The notes: generated by a model from the sequence alone, not told the origin. A DNA stretch of 64,000 bases from DASZQY01 sp035548515 (GCA_035548515.1 DASZSW010000026.1:124001-188000), one strand, 5' to 3'; counted from the stretch's first letter, positions 8,832-16,591 are shown. A program made the numbers and translations.

Positions 8832-8987
8832 CAATCGGTTGCCGCCGGCGCTTTCGCCCCGATACGGCCGCCCATGTGCGCGTCCCCGGCGGCGTTTCCC
8901 GCCACCCACGCGCGGGCAGCGGCCATTCCAAGGCATGGACCGCGACGCGCGAGGCGCCGCAGGCGGGGGAAGGTGGGGTGATTCTGG
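8832..8987. repeat. Copy B of the ~156-bp direct repeat
   Basis: This is the second copy of the block at 8386-8541, in the same orientation, with scattered substitutions and small indels. It occupies most of the 314-bp gap between the 60-residue gene and the next plus-strand operon. The remaining bases to 9072 show no clear promoter; a run of AT-richer sequence begins near 9020, where the composition of the following operon also shifts. Confidence 0.75.
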
Positions 8988-9072
8988 CGCGGGGGGAAGG
9001 GTGACTTGTTGAAGCGGAGTGCAATCATGAGCAGAAATGGAATTCCCCCTTCCATTGCATTAACCTGCTTTC

Positions 9073-9627
9073 GTGTCAGAACTCGCCCAAAGGTTGACTT
9101 TTAAGTCAACCCACCCCCATATTGGCGGAGCAATCCCGGATTGGCTCGTTTCTGCGCCAGTCCGAGCGCGGATGATCTTTCCGCCAAAACGGTGCTTCTT
9201 GGTTCACAGAGATATCCACGCGAAGCTGGCTCAACCAAACGGTGGCTTCCCAGACGTCCAGGGCGCAGTCTTTGTCACGAACTTTGTCGGCGGCGGGCTG
9301 GTGTCTGCGAGTCTCCGGGGTGACCCCAACAAGAATCGACCGGACATGGAGCGGTTGGTGGACTTAGATGAGGTGTGGGTCGCCTGCTTTCGCCGGCCCC
9401 GCGACAATCAGTGGCGGCTGATGGGTCGCTTTGTACGTCAAAACGTCTTTATTGGATTGTCGCTCTATCGCCGTCGCGAGTTGGTAGATGGCGCCTATGC
9501 AAAGAAAGCCGCCGAATTTATCACGCGATGGAATTCACTCCTCGCGGCGGCGTCAGTGGTCAGAAGTGACTTTGTCGCCGACTATCTGAGCAAGCCCACG
9601 ATGGATGTCGATGCGCGAATTCTCTGA
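9073..9627 (+). CDS. Hypothetical protein, first gene of a lower-GC three-gene operon
   Basis: The product is up to 184 residues from a GTG start; an internal ATG at 9172 would give 151 residues. Neither has a good ribosome-binding site. The sequence holds LVHRDIHAKLAQ, a hydrophobic VFVTNFVGGGLVSASL segment and WRLMGRFVRQNVFIG. It looks like a soluble alpha/beta protein, and I recognise no family. Codon use and base composition are clearly less GC-rich than in the neighbouring core genes, suggesting transfer. It overlaps the next gene by 23 bp, so the two are probably co-translated. Confidence 0.6.
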   Translation: MSELAQRLTFKSTHPHIGGAIPDWLVSAPVRARMIFPPKRCFLVHRDIHAKLAQPNGGFPDVQGAVFVTNFVGGGLVSASLRGDPNKNRPDMERLVDLDEVWVACFRRPRDNQWRLMGRFVRQNVFIGLSLYRRRELVDGAYAKKAAEFITRWNSLLAAASVVRSDFVADYLSKPTMDVDARIL

Positions 9628-10144
9628 CGCCGAACTTAAGTTTGAGATTGAGTACCAGCGCGAGCTGTTGCGGACAGCCTTCTATGGAGCGTTCCTCACT
9701 GCGGTGGAAGCGCGTCGCGATGAAGACGGCCTAACTCAGGCCGCTTTGGCACGCCTAACGGGCAAGGACAAAACTGCGGTAAGCAAGCTGCTTTCAGAGC
9801 CCAAGAATTGGACGCTCCGAACCGTTTCAGATCTTTGCGTTGCTCTAGACGTGTCCCTGCTGTTCTGTTTGCTGGACAACGCAAGCGAAACCCGAGTGTT
9901 CAGCGGCACAGGAATCGAACATCTAACGTTGCGCCAGGTTCCCTATGGAAACTTCGTGCCGGCCGCTGGCGGTGGTGGAGGTTCCACCGCGATCTACAGT
10001 AGTTCGATTTCGGGAACAGGAACATCTGTTAGCGTCGCTAGCGGCCCTCTAGCTGCTGTCGCCATCAACGGTTCTACCGTAACCCTTGGGCAAATTGAGC
10101 CGTCCAATATTCCCAATCAAGCGACTACTGGGGGTGCCGGATGA
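9605..10144 (+). CDS. XRE-type helix-turn-helix protein with Gly/Ser-rich C-terminal tail
   Basis: This is a 179-residue protein (ATG at 9605; a second ATG lies at 9611). Residues about 35-85 contain a Cro/C1-type helix-turn-helix: LTQAALARLTGKDKTAVSKL followed by NWTLRTVSDLCVALD. The C-terminal third is unusual for a regulator. It has a glycine run (GGGGG), then a Ser/Thr/Gly-rich stretch that looks disordered or beta-rich. The gene overlaps its upstream neighbour by 23 bp and shares an ATGA overlap with the gene downstream. It probably autoregulates the operon, or acts as the antitoxin-like member of a module; this is inference. Confidence 0.72.
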   Translation: MSMREFSDAELKFEIEYQRELLRTAFYGAFLTAVEARRDEDGLTQAALARLTGKDKTAVSKLLSEPKNWTLRTVSDLCVALDVSLLFCLLDNASETRVFSGTGIEHLTLRQVPYGNFVPAAGGGGGSTAIYSSSISGTGTSVSVASGPLAAVAINGSTVTLGQIEPSNIPNQATTGGAG

Positions 10145-10641
10145 CTGGGGCGCTGACACCCTCACCGCCCTCGATCAACGGAAAATTCAAGTTCAGCGCC
10201 GTCGTCTTTTGCGAGGGAGTTCGGCGAGAGGACAACGGCAAGCTGATGCTACTTGGCGTCCCCGGTGGCGACCTACTGATCCAGCAGGCCTATCCAGCCA
10301 ACGTTCCTCTGTTCGCACACATTGAAGGTGACGTCGTCGAACCCGGTCTTTTTTCACAGGTCTTCAGGTTTGTTGACGAAACGGGTGCCGCACTGTCGCC
10401 CCCCATAGAGGTCAAGTCCTCCGCGCCGTTTGTGCGAGGGGGCTTTGCCGTGCAGGTCTTTGCATCAATAGTCTTCCAGCGAAGCTGTACTCTCATTCTG
10501 CAAATGCGCGAAGAAGGCGGATGGCGAGAACTCGCGCGAAAAGCCGTGGTGCACGAAAATGAGCTGATTTCGCGATTTGCTCCCGAGTCTCTCTCAGAGT
10601 TGATTAAGCAAAGCTTGGAGACGCTGCGGCGCCGTTCTTAG
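10141..10641 (+). CDS. Hypothetical protein (DUF6941-like), third gene of the operon
   Basis: The product is 166 residues. The N-terminal pattern FSAVVFCEGVRREDNGKLML followed by LGVPGGDLLI resembles a family that I recall as DUF6941, whose members start with FC(D/E)D.R.E..GK...IGVYGGD. The function of that family is unknown. The middle is beta-rich (FVDETGAAL..PIEV) and the C-terminus is helical (ESLSELIKQSLETLRRR). The ATG overlaps the preceding stop, indicating coupling with the XRE gene. The operon ends here, and a promoter for the GTA cluster starts within 15 bp. Confidence 0.62.
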   Translation: MTGALTPSPPSINGKFKFSAVVFCEGVRREDNGKLMLLGVPGGDLLIQQAYPANVPLFAHIEGDVVEPGLFSQVFRFVDETGAALSPPIEVKSSAPFVRGGFAVQVFASIVFQRSCTLILQMREEGGWRELARKAVVHENELISRFAPESLSELIKQSLETLRRRS

Positions 10642-10652
10642 GAAAAAAGTCC

Positions 10653-10681
10653 TTGACACCGTGACGGTGTTTCGGCATTGT
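10653..10681 (+). promoter_or_regulatory. Candidate GTA-cluster promoter with perfect palindromic operator
   Basis: A consensus -35 box TTGACA (10653-10658) is followed 17 bp later by CATTGT (10676-10681), a weak -10 match. The perfect inverted repeat ACACCGT-G-ACGGTGT (10656-10670) overlaps the -35 box and spacer. A dimeric repressor bound there would block RNA polymerase. The site lies 221 bp before the first GTA gene, just after the three-gene operon that encodes an XRE protein. That protein is one candidate ligand, but this is inference. Confidence 0.5.
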
Positions 10682-10760
10682 TCGGGCAACGTCGCAGAGG
10701 TGGGCGGCGCGGTGGTGCTGCCGGGTCGGGGCGTTGGTTCGGCGGAGAGGTTACCCCTCC

Positions 10761-10803
10761 CCAAAACCGCTTTCGCGGTTTTGGCCCTCCCGCAAGGGGA
10801 GGG
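10761..10803. repeat. Tandem hairpins in the leader of the GTA cluster
   Basis: CCAAAACCGC-TTTC-GCGGTTTTGG (10761-10784) is a perfect 10-bp stem. It is followed by CCCTCCC-GCAAG-GGGAGGG (10785-10803), a 7-bp stem. They sit between the candidate promoter and the first GTA gene. They could be a repeat element, or a structured leader or attenuator; there is no U-tract after either stem. Confidence 0.5.
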
Positions 10804-10901
10804 CTCATGCGCGGCGATGTCGCGAGTTGCGATCAAGGGTGTGATGGTTTCATGGCCTCCGCGGCGTTTGCCTCGGGGGTCGTTTTGTTTCTGGAGGCGC
10901 G

Positions 10902-11438
10902 GTGGTGACGCATCTGAATGGGGCTGGCGCCTTTCCCGAACTGGGGTCGGTGCGGCCGGATCATGCGGCGGCGGTGGCCGAGGCGCGGCGAATGGTCGAG
11001 GGGACGACGCTGTCGCAGCACGCTATCGCGCAGCAGCTTCGCGTTTCGGACAGCACCGTCTCGCTATGGAAGAAGCGGTGGGGATGGATGCGGCCGGAAG
11101 GGTCACCGGTGGCGCCGCCGGAGTTTGCGGGACGCGATACCGCGAAGGCGGCGGAGAAGCGGCGGGACGTGCTGGTCGGGCGCCTCTACCGCGTGTTTGA
11201 TCGGCAGCTGATGGATGTTGAATCGCGCGCGGCTGATGCCGTGGCGGTGACTGAGGAGAAAGATGCCCGCACTCTGGGCACGCTTGCACGGACGCTTGGA
11301 ACGCTGATTGCGCTTGAAGCGGGAGGCGAGCGGGAGGACGGCGCACCGGCGGATGAACCGGAGCGATACGATCCCGATGAAGTCCGCGCGCGACTTGCGG
11401 CACGACTTGCTGGACTACGCGAAGAAGGAGACGATTGA
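10902..11438 (+). CDS. GTA g1-like protein, probable small terminase subunit (TerS)
   Basis: The product is 178 residues, with a GTG start (10902; GTG also at 10905) behind a GGAGG ribosome-binding site. The N-terminal half has a helix-turn-helix, LSQHAIAQQLRVSDSTVSLW, followed by KKRWGW, as in DNA-recognising small terminases. The C-terminal half is helical and ends in an acidic tail, GLREEGDD. Position directly before the large terminase supports the TerS role. In RcGTA the equivalent protein has weak DNA specificity, consistent with packaging of host DNA. The 3' end overlaps the start of the large terminase. Confidence 0.7.
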   Translation: MVTHLNGAGAFPELGSVRPDHAAAVAEARRMVEGTTLSQHAIAQQLRVSDSTVSLWKKRWGWMRPEGSPVAPPEFAGRDTAKAAEKRRDVLVGRLYRVFDRQLMDVESRAADAVAVTEEKDARTLGTLARTLGTLIALEAGGEREDGAPADEPERYDPDEVRARLAARLAGLREEGDD

Positions 11439-12702
11439 GGCGCGGCTGGCGACGCTCTCGCCGCGCGAGCGGGGCGAGCTTTCGCGGGCCTGGGATTTTC
11501 TGGCGCGGCGTGATCAATGGCCGCCCGAGGGCGACTGGCTAGTCTGGCTGCTGATGGGCGGACGCGGCTCGGGCAAGACGCGCACGGGCGCGGAGTGGGT
11601 GCGCGGCATGGCGCTCGGCCTTTGGCCGTTCGCCGACGCGCCGGTCGGGCGCATCGCGCTGGTTGGCGAGACGTTCGCAGACGTGCGTGAGGTGATGATC
11701 GAGGGCGTGTCGGGTATCCTCGCGGTGCACGAGCGGCAGCGGCGGCCGACCTGGCTGCCGGCGCGGCGCATGATAGTGTGGGACAACGGCGCGCGGGCGC
11801 AGGCGTTTTCGTCGGAGGATCCGGAGTCGCTGCGCGGTCCGCAGTTTTCGGCGGCCTGGTCGGACGAGGCGGCGAAATGGAAACACGCCCAGGCGACGTG
11901 GGACATGCTGCAGTTCGGGCTGCGGCTGGGCGCGCGGCCGCGCCAGGTGGTGACCACGACGCCGCGGCCGGTACCGCTGATCCGGCGGCTGATGGAGGCG
12001 GCGGGAACGGTGGTGACGCGGTCGCGGACGGCCGACAACCGGGCGAACCTCGCGACGGGATTCCTGGCGCGCATGGCCGACCAGTATGGCGGCACGCGGC
12101 TGGGGCGGCAGGAGCTGGACGGCGAGCTGATCGAGGATCGCGCGGACGCGCTGTTCGTGCGCGACCAGATCGAGGCGGCGCGTGTCGCGGCGGCGCCGGA
12201 GATGCGGCGCGTGGTGGTGGCGGTCGACCCGCCGGCCTCGCGGCGCTCGGGCACGTGCGGGATCGTCGCGGCAGGATTGGGCAAGGACGGCTTCGGCTAT
12301 GTGCTCGCCGACGTTTCGGCGGCGGCGGCGCGGCCCACGGAATGGGCAGCTCGGGCGGTGGCGCTCTACCGGCGGCTCGGCGCCGACGCGCTGGTGGCGG
12401 AGGTGAACCAGGGCGGCGACATGGTGGCCGCCGTGATCCGCGAGGTCGACGCCGGCGTGCCGGTGAAGGAAGTACGGGCGACGCGCGGCAAGTACCTGCG
12501 CGCCGAGCCGGTGGCGGCCTTGTATGCGCAGGGACGTGTGCGCCATGCCGGCAAGTTCGCCGAGCTGGAAGACGAGATGGCGGATTTCGGATTGGACGGG
12601 CTGTCGGCGGGACGCTCGCCGGACCGGCTCGACGCGCTGGTGTGGGCGGTGACGGCGCTGATGCTGGGGGAGGGTGGGGAGCCGCGGATCGGGCGGGTCT
12701 AG
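11377..12702 (+). CDS. Large terminase subunit, DNA-packaging ATPase/nuclease (GTA g2)
   Basis: The product is 441 residues from the ATG at 11377. In-frame starts at 11308 and 11353 exist; the later one is preferred for matching the family N-terminus. The Walker A motif is GGRGSGKTRTG, near residue 55, in the context WLVWLLMGGRGSGKT. The Walker B region follows SLRGPQFSAAWSDEAAKW. The C-terminal nuclease domain contains VVVAVDPPASRRSGTCGIV (first acidic residue) and LVAEVNQGGD. The protein translocates DNA into the capsid and cuts it. It overlaps the small terminase gene by 62 bp. Confidence 0.9.
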   Translation: MKSARDLRHDLLDYAKKETIEARLATLSPRERGELSRAWDFLARRDQWPPEGDWLVWLLMGGRGSGKTRTGAEWVRGMALGLWPFADAPVGRIALVGETFADVREVMIEGVSGILAVHERQRRPTWLPARRMIVWDNGARAQAFSSEDPESLRGPQFSAAWSDEAAKWKHAQATWDMLQFGLRLGARPRQVVTTTPRPVPLIRRLMEAAGTVVTRSRTADNRANLATGFLARMADQYGGTRLGRQELDGELIEDRADALFVRDQIEAARVAAAPEMRRVVVAVDPPASRRSGTCGIVAAGLGKDGFGYVLADVSAAAARPTEWAARAVALYRRLGADALVAEVNQGGDMVAAVIREVDAGVPVKEVRATRGKYLRAEPVAALYAQGRVRHAGKFAELEDEMADFGLDGLSAGRSPDRLDALVWAVTALMLGEGGEPRIGRV

Positions 12703-12786
12703 AGGCTCCTCAAACGGGACGGTTCAAGTTCTGGTCCTTCACCGCAGGCCTGGGCTATCGTTGCCGGATCACCCAGGGAGGGCGGG

Positions 12787-13026
12787 ATGGATATCGAGTT
12801 TGCGCGGCTTGCGATCCGGGCCGGGTTCAGCAGCGGACGCGAGCTGGAGACTTTGATTCACATCACGAAGGCGCACTGGGAGCCGGCGGCGCACAAGGAA
12901 TTCGCGATCGGGATTGCGCGTGCCACAGCGGAAATTCAAGCTGCGACGACGGAAAAAGCCGTCGCAGCATTCCCGGAGCTGGAAGCCGAGGTCGATGCCG
13001 CGGTAAACAAGTACGGGCGTTACTAG
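12787..13026 (+). CDS. Small hypothetical protein inside the GTA cluster
   Basis: The product is 79 residues with a good ribosome-binding site (GGGAGGGCGG just before the ATG). The sequence is mostly helical, from MDIEFARLAIRAGF through ITKAHWEPAAHKEF to an acidic/alanine-rich end. No family was recognised. It sits between the large terminase and an aldo/keto reductase gene, where other GTA clusters usually have nothing, so it is probably cargo brought in with the reductase. Confidence 0.55.
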   Translation: MDIEFARLAIRAGFSSGRELETLIHITKAHWEPAAHKEFAIGIARATAEIQAATTEKAVAAFPELEAEVDAAVNKYGRY

Positions 13027-13052
13027 AAGCGCTCGGATCGGGGCAAATTCAC

Positions 13053-14036
13053 ATGCATTCGCGGCACGCGGCGCGGCTGGGGCGCGATATCTCGGCGATC
13101 GGATTTGGCGCCTGGCAGATCGGCGGAAGCTGGGGCGAGGTTGCGGAGCATGACGCCGAGGCGGCGTTGGCCGCGGCGCTCGATGGCGGCGTGACGTTTG
13201 TCGATACGGCGGACGTGTACGGCGGCGGACGGTCGGAGGAGATCATCGGCCGCGTGTTGAAGCAGCGCGGCGGGCGGCGGCCGTTCGTCGCGACCAAGTG
13301 CGGGCGCGGCGGGACGAACAAGGCGGATTCGTACACGAAGGCGAACCTCGCCCAATGGGTGGAGGCGAGCCTGAAGCGGCTGCAGGTGGAGGCGCTGGAT
13401 CTCGTCCAGCTCCACTGCCCGCCGACGCAGGTCTATTACATGCCGGAGGTGTTCGGCGCGCTCGACGAGCTGGTCGTGGCGGGGAAGCTCCGCGCCTACG
13501 GCGTCAGCGTCGAGAAGGTCGAGGAGGGACTGAAGGCGATCGAGTATCCGGGCGTTGCGAGCGTCCAGATCATCTACAACATCTTCCGCCAGCGACCGGC
13601 GCGGCTCTTCTTTCGCGAGGCGAAACGGCGGGGTGTTGCGGTGATCGCGCGCGTGCCGCTGTCGAGCGGGATGCTGACCGGCAAGCTGACGCGCGAGACG
13701 AAGTTTGCGGAGGACGACCATCGCGACTTCAACCGCGAGGGCGAGTCGTTCGACAAGGGCGAGACGTTTTCCGGCGTGCCGTACGACGTCGGCCTCGACG
13801 CGGTCGAGGAGCTGCGGCCGCTGGTGCCTGGCGGGGTGCCGATGGCGGCGTTCGCGCTCCGCTGGATATTGATGAACGACGCGGTGACGACGGTGATCCC
13901 GGGCGCGCGCAATGCCGCCCAGGCGAAGGGCAACGCGGCGGCCGACGACGTCGCGCCGCTGTCGGACAGGACGATGGCCGCGGTGGCGGAAGTTTACCAG
14001 CGGCGCATCGCGCCGTGGGTCGAGGCGCGGTGGTAG
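13053..14036 (+). CDS. Aldo/keto reductase
   Basis: This 327-residue NAD(P)H-dependent oxidoreductase has a TIM-barrel pattern. DTADVYGGGRSEE carries the Asp and Tyr of the catalytic tetrad, ATKCGRGG gives the Lys and LVQLHCPP the His. The C-terminal cofactor region reads VTTVIPGARNAAQ. The substrate cannot be predicted. It is unrelated to virion structure and sits between terminase and portal genes, so it is best seen as cargo within the GTA operon. Confidence 0.88.
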   Translation: MHSRHAARLGRDISAIGFGAWQIGGSWGEVAEHDAEAALAAALDGGVTFVDTADVYGGGRSEEIIGRVLKQRGGRRPFVATKCGRGGTNKADSYTKANLAQWVEASLKRLQVEALDLVQLHCPPTQVYYMPEVFGALDELVVAGKLRAYGVSVEKVEEGLKAIEYPGVASVQIIYNIFRQRPARLFFREAKRRGVAVIARVPLSSGMLTGKLTRETKFAEDDHRDFNREGESFDKGETFSGVPYDVGLDAVEELRPLVPGGVPMAAFALRWILMNDAVTTVIPGARNAAQAKGNAAADDVAPLSDRTMAAVAEVYQRRIAPWVEARW

Positions 14037-14062
14037 CGCCCGCCTAACGCGGGTTTCTTGCG

Positions 14063-14225
14063 GAGGTCGGCGAGACCCCCACCCACCGCCTGCGGCGGTC
14101 CCCCCTCCCCGCAAGGGGGAGGGATGGTGCCTCATTCTGCGGCATCGGGATGTTGCGCTGCCTTCCCTCCCCCTTGCGGGGAGGGTGCCGAGCGACAGCG
14201 AGGCAGGTGGGGGTCTCGCGACCTC
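14063..14225. repeat. ~163-bp imperfect inverted repeat before the portal gene
   Basis: The left arm begins GAGGTCGGCGAGACCCCCAC and the right arm ends with its near-complement, TGGGGGTCTCGCGACCTC. Inside lie a second pair of arms (CCCCCTCCCCGCAAGGGGGA and TCCCTCCCCCTTGCGGGG). The whole gap can fold into one long stem. This resembles rhizobial intergenic mosaic elements, and the same CTCCCC..AAGGGGGAG modules occur near 7964-8092. It separates the reductase from the portal gene and may impede readthrough. Confidence 0.7.
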
Positions 14226-14247
14226 TGATGTGAACTTCGGAGAGCAC

Positions 14248-15828
14248 ATGCGCATTCCATTTCTGGCGGCGCGCGGGAGCGCGGCGGACGACGTCGCGCG
14301 CCGTGAGCATGAGGCGAAGGCTTCGCGCGCCGGGCCGGTGATCGCGTGGCAGACGCAGCACCGCGCCGTGTGGACGCCGCGCGACTATGCGGCGCTGGCG
14401 CGCGAAGGGTTCGCCCGCAACGCGGTGGTCTATCGCTGCGTGCGCATGATCGCGGAGGCGACGGCGTCGGTGCCCTGGCTGCTCTACGAGGGCGAGGCGG
14501 AGCTGACGGAGCATCCGCTGCTGGCGCTGTTGGCGCGGCCGAACCGGCGGCAGGCCGGCGCGGATTTCCGCGAGTCGCTGGCCGGCTACCTGATGGTGGC
14601 GGGCAATGCGTACCTCGAAGCCGTGGATGTGGATGGCGCCGTGCGGGAACTGCACACGTTGCGGCCCGACCGCATGAAGGTGGTGCCGGGCAGCGACGGC
14701 TGGCCGGAGGCTTATGAGTACACCGCGGGCGGGCGCTCGGTGCGCTTCGCCGTGCCTGGCGAGGGCATGTCGCCGATCCTGCACCTTTCGCTGTTCCATC
14801 CGCTCGACGATCACTACGGCTTCGCGCCGATGGACGCGGCGGCGGTGGCGCTCGACCTGCACAACGCTGCCGGCACCTGGAACAAGGCGCTGCTCGACAA
14901 TTCGGCGCGGCCATCCGGCGCGCTCATCTACCAGGCGAAGGACGGCGGCAATCTCTCCGCCGAGCAGTACGAACGGCTGAAGTCGGAACTGGAGACGGGC
15001 TTCACTGGCGCAGCGCGCGCCGGGCGGCCGCTGCTCTTGGAAGGCGGGCTCGACTGGAAGGCGATGGCGCTAACGCCCAAGGACATGGATTTCCTCGAGG
15101 CGAAGAACGGCGCCGCGCGCGAGATCGCGCTGGCCTTCGGCGTGCCGCCGATGCTGCTCGGCATCCCCGGCGACAACACCTACGCGAATTACAAGGAAGC
15201 CAACGCTGCGTTCTGGCGCGGCACGGTGCTGCCGCTGGCGGCGAAGATCGCGGGCGCGATCGGCGCGTGGCTGGCGCCGGCGTTCGGCGATGGGCTCAGG
15301 CTGTGGTTCGACGCGGACCAGGTCGAGGCGCTTGGCGCTGACCGCGAGGCGCTGTGGGCCCGCATCGCCGCGGCGGATTTCCTGACGCTGAACGAGAAGC
15401 GCGCGGCGGTTGGGTATGAGGCGCTCGCCGGCGGCGATGAGGTGAAGCGGGCGGATGCGGTGCACGCGCCGGAGCGCCGCTACAATCCGGACTGGGCCAG
15501 CCAGCCGCGTGCGCCGGCGGGCAGCGGTGAGGAAAGCGGGCGGTGGATCGACGCCGGGGTAGGTCGCAGAGATGAAGGCACGTCAGACGCGTCAGGCACA
15601 GTGTCCGCCGCTACGCCAATTGTCGTTGCCGGCGGCTTTGAGCCTGGTCAGGAAAGCATGACGGTGCAGGATTTCGTGTCAGCATTCTGTAGAGCTGGCA
15701 TATACAGCGAGTTACCCGGACAATTCCTTGGGATGACCATTATCGACGTCATGGGCCTCGCCAAGTCTGGTGATGCCGCCGCTCGCACGTGTCTGAAGCT
15801 GCTCGGGCGCGATCGATTTCGAAAATAA
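14248..15828 (+). CDS. Phage-type portal protein (GTA g3) with an added C-terminal toxin-like domain
   Basis: Residues 1 to about 405 are a HK97-type portal protein, which forms the dodecameric DNA entry ring of the capsid: NAVVYRCVRMIAEATASVPW, PLDDHYGFAPMDAA, and MLLGIPGDNTYANYKEAN. GTA portals usually end near residue 400. This one has 526 residues. A linker at about 412-435 (YNPDW..QPRAPAGSGEESGRW) leads into a domain ending FLGMTIIDVMGLAKSGDAAA, then KLLGRDRFRK. Short modules ending in KLL..RF.K are common at the ends of polymorphic toxins (from memory). Base composition drops in this extension. A small immunity-like gene follows 14 bp later. The portal identity is firm; the toxin call is inference. 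Confidence 0.85.
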   Translation: MRIPFLAARGSAADDVARREHEAKASRAGPVIAWQTQHRAVWTPRDYAALAREGFARNAVVYRCVRMIAEATASVPWLLYEGEAELTEHPLLALLARPNRRQAGADFRESLAGYLMVAGNAYLEAVDVDGAVRELHTLRPDRMKVVPGSDGWPEAYEYTAGGRSVRFAVPGEGMSPILHLSLFHPLDDHYGFAPMDAAAVALDLHNAAGTWNKALLDNSARPSGALIYQAKDGGNLSAEQYERLKSELETGFTGAARAGRPLLLEGGLDWKAMALTPKDMDFLEAKNGAAREIALAFGVPPMLLGIPGDNTYANYKEANAAFWRGTVLPLAAKIAGAIGAWLAPAFGDGLRLWFDADQVEALGADREALWARIAAADFLTLNEKRAAVGYEALAGGDEVKRADAVHAPERRYNPDWASQPRAPAGSGEESGRWIDAGVGRRDEGTSDASGTVSAATPIVVAGGFEPGQESMTVQDFVSAFCRAGIYSELPGQFLGMTIIDVMGLAKSGDAAARTCLKLLGRDRFRK

Positions 15829-15842
15829 GGGGAGGAAAAAAT

Positions 15843-16085
15843 ATGACGCTAAACGGGATCAATGATCTCCTCGCCTTCGCCAATTTGCTGAGAGCAGCGA
15901 AAGTCGAATATCGTCTGGAGCACTCACGGCACGATGCGTTGACCATCCAGCTCTTCCTGATCGGCGCATTTATCGAGATCGACTTTTTCGATGACCACAT
16001 CGAGTACACTTTTTTCGAAGGAAGCGAGAGCGTACTGGACGATCAGGAACGGCTGTTTGCGCTGATCGACAACGCGAAGGGTTAG
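15843..16085 (+). CDS. Small acidic protein, candidate immunity protein for the portal C-terminal domain
   Basis: The product is 80 residues from an ATG preceded by a strong GGGGAGG ribosome-binding site. It is acidic and contains LTIQLFLIGAFIEIDFFDDH, then IEYTFFEGSESVLDDQERLF. Size, acidity, low GC and position directly after a toxin-like C-terminal domain fit an immunity protein. I recall similar small proteins downstream of toxins of the KLL..RF.K type, but this was not checked. Ten bases after its stop a duplicated portal segment begins. Confidence 0.6.
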   Translation: MTLNGINDLLAFANLLRAAKVEYRLEHSRHDALTIQLFLIGAFIEIDFFDDHIEYTFFEGSESVLDDQERLFALIDNAKG

Positions 16086-16095
16086 AACGAAACCC

Positions 16096-16591
16096 GCCGC
16101 TGACGGCGAAGATCGCGGGCGCGATCGGCGCCTGGCTGGCGCCGGCGTTCGGCGAGGGGCTCAGGCTGTGGTTCGACGCCGACCAGGTCGAGGCGCTTGG
16201 CGCTGACCGCGAGGCGCTGTGGGCCCGCATCGCCGCGGCGGATTTCCCGACGCTGAACGAGAAGCGCGCGGCGGTTGGGTATGAGGCGCTCGCCGGCGGC
16301 GATGAGGTGAAGCGGGCGGATGCTGCGGCGTGGAAGTACAGCCCCGATCAGCCCCGCGTGCCGGCCGGGAGCCCGGAAGGCGGGCAGTGGACTGTTGGCG
16401 CGGAAGCACTCGCCGAAAATGATATTGGCCGCCTCGTAGCGGAGTTGCCGTGGTCCGGAGGCGGGAGAAAATGCGTTTACCGGTTTGACACGTTCAGTAT
16501 TTTGGTTGACGGACCGGTGAACTTTCGCTGCCAGGACTGGGTGCCCTGGTCGGCGGTGACGCACGGTCAAAGACTGAACGACAACTATTGA
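16096..16591 (+). pseudogene. Orphan cassette: duplicated portal 3' segment fused to a different C-terminal domain
   Basis: Positions 16096-16323 are a near-exact copy of portal positions 15231-15458, in the same reading frame relative to the downstream domain. There is no start codon equivalent to the portal start and no ribosome-binding site. The frame continues through a linker (YSPDQPRVPAGSPEGGQW) into about 65 residues unlike the first cassette, including DIGRLVAELPWSGGGRKCVY and FRCQDWVPWS. It ends at the stop 16589-16591. This is the structure of an orphan toxin module: silent until recombined onto the full-length portal. Expression from internal GTG codons (for example 16307) is possible. 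Confidence 0.65.

Noticed and set aside
11778..13052. In-frame extension of the aldo/keto reductase back through the terminase gene
   Set aside because: The extension is a shifted reading of the terminase gene; the reductase starts at the ATG at 13053, where family similarity begins.
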